Assembly: GCA_019722365.1 (NCBI GenBank)
Contig: JADFUC010002233.1
Coordinates: 1-64,000 of the forward strand
Origin: Lithospermum erythrorhizon
Lineage: Eukaryota > Streptophyta > Magnoliopsida > Boraginales > Boraginaceae
Direction: 5' to 3'
DNA: 64,000 nt
Every line of letters starts with the position of its first letter. The first letter of the stretch is position 1. A model generated the notes under the pieces. It was not told where the DNA came from and did not search any database. It saw only the letters and a list, made by a program, of their open reading frames with translations. A program made the position numbers and the translations under genes. Of this stretch, positions 36,401-46,165 are shown in pieces.

Positions 36401-39400
36401 TTTAGCATTGATCGTAAAAGGATCAACGCGAAACAAGCGTAGGGGTAAATTGGCTTTTTAAAGCTTTAGGGCCGATTGATTCGTTATTTGCTCAAGGAAC
36501 CGTTTCATCGATTAACTTCGCCAAATTGATGAACATCATACTTATCATGGTGAGCTCCAACCAAACACATTTATAGACATGAATTTTTTTATCCAAAAAG
36601 AAAGTACTAGATTAAAGTATTGACGGGATTACATAACCGGGTGATGAATCCAACCCACCGGTATCAAATTCAACAAATATAGAAATTCCGACAGGATGAA
36701 AGTCCAAAGTACAAAAGTTTAAATTCATAAAACATCTTAGGTTGGCCATAACGTATCTGCCACTCTGTTTCCTTTCCCTGAAAATAATTGTGATACAGTC
36801 TAGACAGAAGCCATCTGCATTCATTTATAAACATTAAATGGAGAGGATGATTTTCTACCATTTGGGCGTCACACTGACACTGTCTTATCTTTGCACTACG
36901 TAATATGTGTGCTGAAGAGGGGAAGGGAGGGGGTAGAATATATAGTTTGGTATCCAAGAGAGAGTGGGGGAAAATCTGGAGGGAACACACGTTTCTCATA
37001 TTGCTTTAAGCTTCGAAGAAAGTAGAATTTTATATCAATCATTTTTTCGTTATTCTTGTTGATGTTGATATTTTAATTATTTCATCTAATTTATTTTTAC
37101 TCCTTTTTGTGTACGAGAGAGGTGGGATGCATGGCATGTCGTTTAAAGTAATTTTTTTTTATAGTGATGTCCGTTTACATTCTATATTATTTTGATATTT
37201 TGAATTCAATTATTAGTTTTATCATCTACATGCAGAGTATCAATATCATTTTTCAAATTTTATTCGATATATATATACTACGAAGTACTATATTTTTATA
37301 CATTTTTTTCATATTACTATATAACCTTACATTATTCCTAATTTCCAATATTGCATTTATGAGTATTTCTTAACCTAGTTGTATTTTTTTTTCAGATATT
37401 TTGTCGCTGTACAATTCATTGCATGTGGTCTCAATATTCTTCCAATTGGTTTGCCTTCAGGGAGCAAGTTGTGGTCTCTAATCTTTCTCTTAGATGCGGT
37501 ACGAAAATTTTCTTGTGATTGCTAACCTTCTGAGTTGAGTAAAATGTATCATTTTTTTAATTATAAATGTGTTTATTAGCGATGCACTTATTTACCTTCT
37601 GCATAAAATCTTAGAAGACACTTGAAATCTGAAAGGCGTAAAAAAAAACGCCCGTTATAATATCGCCCTAAAGTGTTTTTTAAGCTTGCAGAGGCGGCCT
37701 TATGGCCTTCTCTAAACAACTTAGGCATTTTATAAGCCCAGCCTGATGAACGACTAAAATCTTGCTTGAAGCCCATAAGTTAATAATTTGTAGCACTATT
37801 TTTCATATAAACATTTAACATAAACAAACATAAAAGGCCAACAAAGAAGGTAATATAAAAAACAAATTCAAAACATTTTATAAATCATAATTATTAACAT
37901 TTTATTGTATGCTTGAAACCAAACATCAAGTCAATTTATATCAATGTATCGATCAAATGTATATCAAATGTATATATATCAATGAAAGTACCATTCTACA
38001 TAGAATGTTAACTTGAGATATATTGTGTATATAGCCATCTGAAGCTCACTGTGATAATTCTATCATCCATGAATGTCATTGCTTGGCAGCTTACGAGGAT
38101 ACTAAAAGAAAAAATTGCCATCTGTTGATATGAGTTAAATTATTATCTACGTCCCCAATATCAAAATCCAAGTATTAAAAAGAACACACAATTTAAAGAA
38201 AGACACAAATGTATGTCAGTTCTAAGATATCATCAATAAACAAGCAGAAATAGAATTCACAATATGTTATATACCATGAAATACTTTACGTGCTGATACA
38301 ATCATTCCAAAACCAAAGTTATAACGCAGATATATAGGTAACCCAAATTGTATTTGCGAGAAATGTAAGAAACTATACCTCTGTAACCTAATGATTACGA
38401 ATTGACATCTTTCTATTTACAATACTTTTTTGGTGCCTCGATATGCATTCATAATACTACAATAAACAAATACATAATGAGAAATAATAAAAAATAAAAA
38501 CAATATATATATATAATCGATCTTAGTCTTTGATAGCGATCAGCATGATAATCGCTACATTGTTGAATGACATTACTTAGTAGCTAAAATAGCTATATAA
38601 GCATTAGTATAGAAAATTACTACTAGTTAATTTAAAATAAATTATAATTAAGGAACTAATCTGTATTATGATGCTGTAATTAGAGATGATCAAGGCCACC
38701 AGAGTAGCAGCATGTATATCCTTTACATGAGTATGCGCGAAAACTGTCTATGTGGAGATAAATGAGAACTGCTTGTCGCGGTTGTGTTGCTATTGACCAA
38801 AATACACATCACACAAGTACCTTGATAGAAAGTATATTAATAACTATATATTGAAATCAATGAAACATTTAATTGATAGATATTGTTATGCATTACCTAT
38901 GTAAATACGTATAGTATTAATAGCAACCAGTCTAAGTGTAACACCTCTTTCGTTATTATTAGAAGCGTGGTCAGCGTAAGCTTCACCGAGCGAACTCTAG
39001 CAGTCGGATTTCAATTGGATATTGTGAATTTTTTCTAAATAACACCAAATACAATCCGACTTGACCTTACAATACGATGGTGAATCCCACGAACATGTCA
39101 CAAAGGCTCTGCTTGTAAAGAAAAATGCATTTATAAACATGACACTTAATGATTTAAGTAGCTCGTAATATCATAATATCACAATATCCATGATACTTGA
39201 TTAGTTTAAATCGTATTATAAACAATACTTCATATATCATCAACTCCTTAATCCTGATATCACGATAGTTCATATATAGTCACGATATCCTGATACTTGA
39301 GACATTATCAACTTATAGTCGCGATATCGCGTCTTGCGTATATATCGTATTTCATATATATTGTACTTTGCATATGTCGTCGCTCATAATCCGCAATGTC

Positions 39401-42400
39401 GCGTACTTCATATATAGTCACAATATCGCTGATATCGGCTATACTTAATGATTTATGACTACTAGTACCCCCGAAAATACTTGATGATCGCATGACTCAT
39501 GGTGTGATATCGCGATACTTCATATATAAATCAACTCGTAGTCACAATCTGCAATGCCATTATATTAATCCAACATATATATATAGTCACGATATCACAA
39601 TAATTGATATAAATCAACTCAAAATCACAATATCAGCGATACTTCCTTATAGTCGCTGATATCGCGATATCCATGATACTTGATATATAAATCAACTTCG
39701 TAATCACAATGTAGCAATACTTCGCCCATATAGTCACAATATCACGATATCCACCGATGCTTAATAGTTTAATGACTCTTTAGTATCTGAAAATATGATT
39801 TATTATGACTCGTAGTCACGTTATCACAATAACCATATATCGATAAAAGTATTAAAAAATACCTCTAGAATGTCAGGACCAAGCGTTGGGCAACTTCCTA
39901 ACAAGCTCTTGCATCTTTGGAGGAAATGCAGTAAAAGGCGTATCGTCTTCGTCTAATTTGTTACGTTAGAGCGTGCGCTTCAAGTGCGATCTTTCGGTGT
40001 TGCTTTTGTGGCATTCCATCACCATTTATTTCAATTCGGGGACCTCGAGAATTTTAAGATGAATCTCGTCTCTTTCCAAAAAAATTGGTCTTTGTTACCC
40101 GTATTTGTAAGTACTTTCGTCCGTAGTACTCCTTGTACGTGGCACTGCGATGCATCGTCGGACCACAGCCAGAGAAAGCGATTAACTTCATCTATAAGGG
40201 GTGTCGGTAATAGCCTCACTGCAATTATGCGTTTTAGATTATTTCCACATAAAAAATATATAAGTCTTAAATTAGATATAGATCGGTTTAGAACTTACTC
40301 CTTGCATCCATTTATCTTTGCGCATCTTTTGCGATTTTCCCGTCTCGCGACTTCGAGGCTTCGCTTCCTTGACATTAGTCGTTGTCTAGCCGGTGGCTCA
40401 TTTTCAATTTTGTCTTTCTACATTGGTTTTAAGAATGAAATAAAATTATTTAAATTGTTAAAAATATGTATAATAAGTAAATATATTGAATATAAAAAAG
40501 TAGCTTACAATTTGTTCCACTAGCTGAGCATAACATAGCGCCCCAATCTTGTAAACAACTTCCATATTTTTGGCGCTTTGTGAATTGATTCACTTTCAAT
40601 TTCTACATAAAATAACAATTAGTATATAATACTACACTAGTGTAAATTTCTAAGTTTTAAAGTACAAAATCTAATTACCTTAAATCCGCACTTACTCGGC
40701 CTAACACAAATCCTTCATTTTTTCCACTGACCTTAAAGAACACATTATATCTCGGGGAGGTTTCAAATAGGATTACCTTCACTACTCGTAACATTCTTTG
40801 ATAACTTTTGCGAAAAATCGGTGCCACTTTTGCCACCTTTTTTCATAGTCATATCCATATGACTCTCGTGAGCCTCAAGCAAGGCTGCGTAGAAAACATA
40901 ATTTAGTGCGTATATCCATAAATATATCCATACAGTAGAAAAAATTAACAACTTTGAAGTTCTTCTCATATTTTTGCTTCCTGACACCATCATGCGATGC
41001 CAATTATTATTTGTCAAGGGATCGTGAGCGAGCAAGCAAACGATATCGATAAATGTGGACTTGTTTGGGCGATCGATTTGACCATCGATATTGGAAATCG
41101 ACCTACAAGTAATAAATACACATAAAATAGTTAGTAAATTGGCAAGTAACTCGACGTATAAACAAAATGACAATGTATAGAATAATTGAGAAACGACATA
41201 ATTACGCTTAAATTTGATCTGCATTTACTTCACTTGACAACTTTTTCATTGAAACAATGCCTCTCTTACCTCCACCTATTCGCTTTCGTTTTTGAGATAG
41301 TGTGTCGGAACCAGAAGCAACATCAACATCATCATCGCTAGTATACATAGCTTAAATTGATATTAGAAATGCCGTCTCAGTAATCCTAGACAAAAATACA
41401 TGAAACAGTCAAAAACATAAATATAATATAAAAAATATGAATTAGTTGACATAAATAAACTGAAATATATAAAAAACAAATAAATACCCACATTTATTTT
41501 TTTCCCCATTTCCTTTTACTACCATTTCGAAACAACGCTCTCATTATTTCCCCGACATGGTGTCCAAATACCTCGTTATGATCGGTTCTTGCATAAAGCC
41601 ACTTTGCATTAGTATGTCTCGATGATCTAACTCTAAGCGGGTCATCACCGACATCGTAATCTTTTCAATGTTCTCAGTTTATATTCGTTAAACTTGTGAA
41701 AGAAGAACAATGAAGCCATTTAGAAATTGCTTGGATAAACTGGCATTAAAACGCTTGGTTAGCTTGTGAAGGTAGTATGAATGAGTCGCTCTTTTGAATT
41801 CACAGGCCAATTCATCCAACCTACTTTCCATATTTATTCTACCCATGTCCTGACCGAATCTGGGAACTTTGAAGCTGACATAATCCGACTCCACGTATAT
41901 GTTGATCGCTTCCCATAGAAACTATTCTTGGCATATATCTTTATGTCTTTAGCATTTTGTGATTTCTAGTTCCTCGGCTACAAGGAGTGAATCCACTATT
42001 CTGCGTGAATTTTCTTGTCTTGTTCTTTGGTGTAGAGGCGTGTACTAGGAACTATCTGACGGTGCATCTGCGAGGCCGCGTAGCCGTTTGATTGTATAAA
42101 GAGCAAAGTTAACCTTTACATTTAATTGTTTAGCCCATGATTTTCAAACCAAGAAAGCGGAAATGCGATTGTGCTCCTTACATGACCACCCAGCCACACT
42201 TGGATTGTCTTCTTGAAGTAGTACTTTATGCATGTAATGTAATCTAACCTCGTATGTGTTATTTAGAATGTACAAGTGGGCATTCGACTTGATCCTTCTA
42301 CAACTATCAGAATTGGTTCCACATATACGCTAACTTTACCGGTACTAGCATGAAAGACCTATGTTCTCTAAATTTGTCATATACTCGGTGCAAAATTCAT

Positions 42401-45400
42401 GACTTAACTTCCATTAAGTACCTCTCGGCAATCTGACCCTCGATCGAAACACATTTTGACATATCCCTTCAAAAAGAACATATATCTTTCAAAAGGGTAC
42501 ATCCACCTCAAGGTACATTGGCCCACTCCTTCTATCTCCTCAACTAAATGAACGTCAAATTGGATCGAAGAAAGGCGTGGAAAATGCATTTCCAGCTCCT
42601 GAGGATCTCGACGTTTAGAACTTGTAAGATTGGTAATTTATCGAGGATCAATCACCTTGCTACATAGTCTTGAAGAATAAAAATAACTTTTTGTAATTGT
42701 TAGGCGATACCTCCTTAGAGTAGAATAGACCGTATTGCCACTTTCGAATCAAGTTCTCCGTGCAGGGATACTTGACAATCGTGTGACTTAGAAACCCGTC
42801 TTTGAATTTTTAACGAAACTAGACTTCCGATGTTTGATGAATAACCCTCGGGATAAATGGCGATCTCAGTCGACGGAGAAAATGTTTTTCTCCTTCTTAC
42901 TAAGGTACTCGCGGTGGTATGATATGTTTGCATCCATCTTTTATGGGTCTTAATTTTCTCTTATTTGATTATCAGAGTCGCTTACATAAATTCTCTGTAT
43001 CTTTTGTTTACCGCTTGTACCTAATAATGTGAATCTGAGAACTTTCGGTGATGTTTTCTCTTGATGCATAAGGTCTATAGAAATGTCGACACCTAAATCG
43101 TTCGATAAATGACTCCCGGAAAATTAGGCACTTCTTAAATTCCCTAGGCGGTTCCAACTTAGAATTTCCTTTCCCCGTGGAATTTTCAAGTTCTTTACCT
43201 TATCAATATACCTGCGGTCCGTTAAAAATAGGAGGAGGTCCACGATTTTCATTTTTCGTCAAACATTGAAGTTTCTTTCCTATATCCATATTCGCGGTAA
43301 AAACTACGATGCCAATCTAAACCTCTTTTTACTATGTTAATCGAAACTGAAGTCAATTTGATCTTCCTTAGGACATGCATGTGTCCTTTACAGCATATCC
43401 GAGATAAATTTCCATGGGAAGGTCATTCCTTTATTTCCAAAACAACATAACCCTCAAGTTGAAGTTATCTTTTAGCAACCCATATATACATACATATAGC
43501 GGCTTAATCTTGATTAAGGTACGAATATACATCAATATCGTTGCGGGGTTGTTTAGCTCCAGTTCGGTGTAGACAAGCATTCAAATATTTCATTTAAATT
43601 ACATAGCCAAAGACGGTAAATTATCACATTTACTTAAAACTACTTGACCATGTATTAGGAGGGTACTACGAAAGATTCCATGATTCATTCCATCTAATGA
43701 TACAAACCGTAACTTTCTGGTTTATTTGAATTAAGATACTTAGCATTCAAAGTCTTCGGCTGATAATGCGTCATGGTACTAAACTCCATGCTTTTGCCGC
43801 TTTTCGTGATGCCATTATTGAATTTCTTGTAATCTGATAAATTACATGCGCTTTGAGTCTGGGTATGAGAGAATTGGAAAATAATACATCACTTTTCTTG
43901 GGCGATTTTCTCTTCATATAGGGAACAATACATGGACATTCTTTCCAATGATCGTATTCGCTTCAATAATACGATCGTTCGTAATATGCATGTATATCTC
44001 GTGTTTCAACCCAAATTGGTGAGCACTTGTTTTTGCATCGCTTTAAGTTGTTGAGGCAGCATGTGCTCGTCATGAGAAATAATTCTTTAACCTTCAGCGA
44101 GGAATTAGAAAGATGAATTAGATCCGTCCATTGTTTTGACTTTTGTTGTACAGGTAATAAGCGCATCTAATTTGGTAAAATTACATCCATCCCAAAGGTT
44201 TCTTTCACATGCGTCTTTTAACTTTATCCGATAATTAGGGATGATCAATCAAATCTTCCTCACAATACCATGGTATTTATTCTCACATTATCCACTAGCC
44301 CTCGTTCGCTCTGCATCGTGTCCCTTCTCGAGCTTAAATCAGGTAGACCTAGAATCAACTTTAAATCTCACGATGATTTATCCAACCAAAGAGTATACTT
44401 GTATACATGCATTACATATCAAATACTCTTTCGATTCATCTCATCTCTTTATTTTCAATTTAAATACTTCAACAAGGACATAGAATGAACTTTCTATCCC
44501 CATAAACATTTATTGAAACAAACTCAATAATCTTATGCCAATTTCATATTCTTGTGATAAACAACCATCGTTTAATTCCATATTATACTACAAAATATGA
44601 ATCATGAATTATACAAACAAATTAAACAACATATACCAACAAAGCATGTGATAATTCGAAACATAAATCATATACATCTGAGTATGAAACTAGCTTGTTT
44701 ACTAAAACTCAAAATAACACAAATTATATACATTTGATTAACATAAGCAATTAATTTAAGAAGCAGTTATTATATACCATTTGATTAACATAAGTAAAAA
44801 ATTAAAATAAAACTAAAAGCGAAAATAAATAAATATTACGAAAATGAAAAATTAATTGCAAATTACAAAATAAAATTGCATACTGTCATGGTGGTGGTGG
44901 TCCGGCAAGGGAGTGGCGGAGCGAGGGGGGTGGCGATGGGGAAGAGGCGGGCAGAGGGGGAGGCGGGCAGGGTTTTTCGGGGAGGAGGGAATAGGGGCGG
45001 AGTGGGGGTTTTGTCGCGGGTCGAGGGGCGGAGCAGGGGTTTTGTCTAACGTGGGGCCAGCGGAGGAGGAGTCGGCGGCCGGAGGAGGAGCGGCGGTCCG
45101 GGGCAGGCGAGCGGGTTTTTTGTTTTAAATATGATTTTTTGTTTTTAATAATTTCACTTAGAGGAGCCTTTGATCTAAGTTCAAAACTTAGATAGGCGCT
45201 TCAAAAACATCCTCTAAGTGCTTCTTAAAGGCGTTTTCACTAAGTACTCTCTAAATAAGTGTTTTATAAGTGCATTTGTAGTAATTATTCTGATTGCTCG
45301 AAAATTAATAATAAACCCTTTAAAGAGTGTTTTTTAGCGTCGATCAAGATTACTTGTTGCAAAAGGACTTTTGATAATTGATATATGACTTGTTAGAGGT

Positions 45401-46053
45401 ATTTTAATTTGTTTCAATAAGAGATCAGTTAAACTTGCATACATATAGATAAAATACCTAAGGGTAAATTATTTCTGTTGATAACATAGGAGTAATTTGG
45501 ACTTTTAAGTAATTAATAATAATAGTACGAGATAAGATAACTTATTATAAGTATAATACAATGATGTAATTTTCATTATTGAGAGGATTAATTATTATAT
45601 TTTATGTAAAATAACTTATTATAAGTATATGAACCCATCCACCCAGCACCCTCTTGCCTCTTGGTCTCGTATAATCTCCGATGTTTATTTAATGCGGTCT
45701 TTTTTGTATATTGTGGTATACTGAAGTTCAAGAACTGATCATCAATATTATTCTTGAAACAAATTGATAATTGGACTAACTTATTTCTGAAATAGATTGT
45801 GGTCGTTCTACAATTTATAAGCTGGACATCCATTATGGTGTGTTATCAGTACATGAAGTCTGGGAATCCGTACGGATGTTGCAAAAGAGAATGCAATTTA
45901 GTCCATGGTATTTGCAGTATGGTATTGGGAGCATTGGTTGCTGCTGGAATTGCTACTTTCTCCAGTTTTCTATTCCTTTGTTATTCACTACAGAAGATCA
46001 CCAATTTTCTCTCGAAAGAAGAAATTCCTATAGATAATGTGATCCAAAAGTGA
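33302..46053 (+). CDS. CASP-like four-transmembrane protein, three exons
   Basis: The spliced exons 33,302-33,447, 37,396-37,498 and 45,796-46,053 give a 168-residue member of the CASP/CASP-like (DUF588) family. These plasma-membrane proteins organise membrane domains; true CASPs recruit the Casparian-strip lignin machinery, while most CASP-like roles are unknown. Four hydrophobic helices lie near residues 10-28, 50-69, 75-101 and 119-142. The family's Arg in helix 1 (R11) and Asp in helix 3 (D82) are present, with SGSKLW just before helix 3. The second outer loop has closely spaced cysteines (GCCKREC, then HGIC). Donors GGTAAG and GGTACG and acceptors TTTCAG and AAATAG keep the frame. Start 33,302 is preferred over the in-frame ATG at 33,242, because a TATA-like box at 33,224-33,236 would place transcription start after 33,242. 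Introns are 3,948 and 8,297 bp and transposon-filled. Subfamily assignment (group 1-like) is tentative. Confidence 0.8.
33448..34229. other. CASP-like intron 1, 5' part, with local duplications
   Basis: Non-coding and T-rich. A segment near 33,505-33,560 (TGCTTAGAACTTCCTTGATG, then TGGGGTTGGACATTTAAGTT) recurs at about 33,718-33,785 in diverged form. The first 45 intron bases (AAGAATTTTATATCAAT, then ATTTTTTCG) recur at 37,019-37,065. No gene is seen. Confidence 0.6.
34230..35590. mobile_element. Long inverted repeat (foldback-like element) in CASP-like intron 1
   Basis: Arm one (about 34,440-34,860) and arm two (about 34,985-35,390) are close reverse complements. Matches include ATATATTGATTATATAAACAAA against its complement, ACTATACATCA, AATTAAAAAAGT, ATAATAATTAGATATTATATTTATT and ATTAGTGATTATA. 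The arms probably extend outward to about 34,230 and 35,590, where both ends carry a GC-richer stretch with GCAGATTTGCG-like and GTTGCGC/GCGCAAC motifs. A roughly 130 bp loop contains GGGGCCGTTTAATGCGCG, which recalls MITE termini. No coding sequence is seen. Confidence 0.75.
35591..37395. other. CASP-like intron 1, 3' part
   Basis: No gene recognised. A purine-rich stretch lies at 36,905-36,985. Minus-strand open frames at 36,612-36,999 (70 and 109 codons) overlap each other and match nothing I know. From 37,019 the sequence repeats the start of the intron and runs into the polypyrimidine tract and TTTCAG acceptor of exon 2. Confidence 0.5.
37396..37498 (+). other. CASP-like gene, coding exon 2
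   Basis: A 103-base exon encoding helix 2 (YFVAVQFIACGLNIL) and the approach to helix 3 up to LLDA. It follows a polypyrimidine tract and TTTCAG, and is followed by a GTACGA donor. It ends in phase 0. It is too short to be noticed as an isolated reading frame. Confidence 0.8.
39150..39845 (+). repeat. Degenerate minisatellite array inside the CACTA element
   Basis: About 12-15 units of roughly 45-55 bp are built on ATAGTCACGATATCGCGATA, then ACTTGATATATAAATCAACT. CACAATATCACGATATC recurs throughout. It sits between the left arm and the second ORF. Long non-coding arrays are common near CACTA ends. Confidence 0.8.
39930..41340 (-). pseudogene. CACTA second ORF (transposase_24-like), decayed
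   Basis: The 153-codon stretch at 40,763-41,224 ends with ALLEAHESHMDMTMKKGGKSG and a SQKLSKNVTSSEGNPI segment, which follow the ETH...KG...F...N-VTSSEG layout of plant CACTA second-ORF proteins. An upstream acidic DDDVD.ASGSD segment and a basic KRKRIGGG segment lie near 41,290-41,340. Two shorter pieces downstream (40,490-40,740) continue it. Intron-like AT-rich spacers separate the parts. Confidence 0.55.
41690..44166 (-). pseudogene. CACTA TNP2-type transposase, decayed
   Basis: On the minus strand, in shifting frames: an ETRDIHA segment (about 43,990) matches the 'KIHACPNDC' start region. KGHMHVLRKIK with later blocks at 43,000-43,400 corresponds to the central domain. EGYSSNI..LVSLKIQRRVSKSHDC (42,770-42,850) matches the conserved PDGYSSNI...GLKSHDCH box. 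VHLVEEI, then RWMYPFERYM..LKGYVK (42,470-42,570) is the DUF4218 signature. A QNSG and CEFKRAT-like tail reaches 41,690. Confidence 0.82.
44900..45120 (+). repeat. G-rich purine block near the CACTA 5' end
   Basis: Runs of GGGG and GGAGG are dense here (for example GCAGAGGGGGAGGCGGGC). The complement is the C-rich leader upstream of the minus-strand transposase. A similar block lies at 4,360-4,490 in the unassigned left region. Confidence 0.7.
45796..46053 (+). other. CASP-like gene, coding exon 3 and stop
   Basis: Starts after the acceptor AAATAG in phase 0 with IVVVLQFIS, which completes helix 3 right after the conserved Asp. It then carries the Cys-rich outer loop, helix 4 (SMVLGALVAAGIATFSSFLF) and a charged cytosolic tail, and ends in TGA at 46,051-46,053. 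Confidence 0.82.
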
Positions 46054-46165
46054 AGTGTTTTTGATAGAAAGTTGTTGGTTTGCCTTATGATATTTTATTT
46101 ATAAGAAATTCCTATAAGATAATGTGATCAAAAGTGAAGTGTTTTTGATAGAAAGTTGTTGTTTT
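46021..46165 (+). repeat. 84-bp tandem duplication of the CASP-like gene 3' end
   Basis: The segment from GAAATTCCTATAGATAATG through the stop codon into the 3' UTR (46,021-46,080) is repeated, nearly identically, from 46,105 (GAAATTCCTATAAGATAATG). The second copy has one inserted and one deleted base. It lies wholly in the 3' UTR, so the protein is unaffected. Confidence 0.85.

Larger units (their letters stand above)
37576..45293 (-). mobile_element. CACTA (En/Spm) DNA transposon filling CASP-like intron 2
   Basis: The element carries TNP2-type transposase remnants at 41.7-44.2 kb and a second ORF at 39.9-41.3 kb on the minus strand, in the usual CACTA order. Candidate inverted ends are ATGCACTTAT at 37,585-37,594 and its complement ATAAGTGCAT at 45,277-45,286, followed by TTGTAGTA, a decayed form of the terminal TTGTAGTG. 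Subterminal AAGTGCTTTT/CTAAGTGCTT motifs cluster at 45,150-45,270 and again at 37,600-37,690. It occupies about 93 % of the intron and runs opposite to the host gene. Ends are tentative, the family call is firm. Confidence 0.75.

Noticed and set aside
36612..36999. Overlapping minus-strand open frames (70 and 109 codons) in CASP-like intron 1 as a nested gene.
   Set aside because: Both frames are open over the same bases, composition is not protein-like throughout, and there is no known motif.
44913..45128. Gly/Arg-rich 71-codon plus-strand frame.
   Set aside because: Created by a G-rich purine block without stop codons, lying upstream of the minus-strand CACTA transposase; not a gene.
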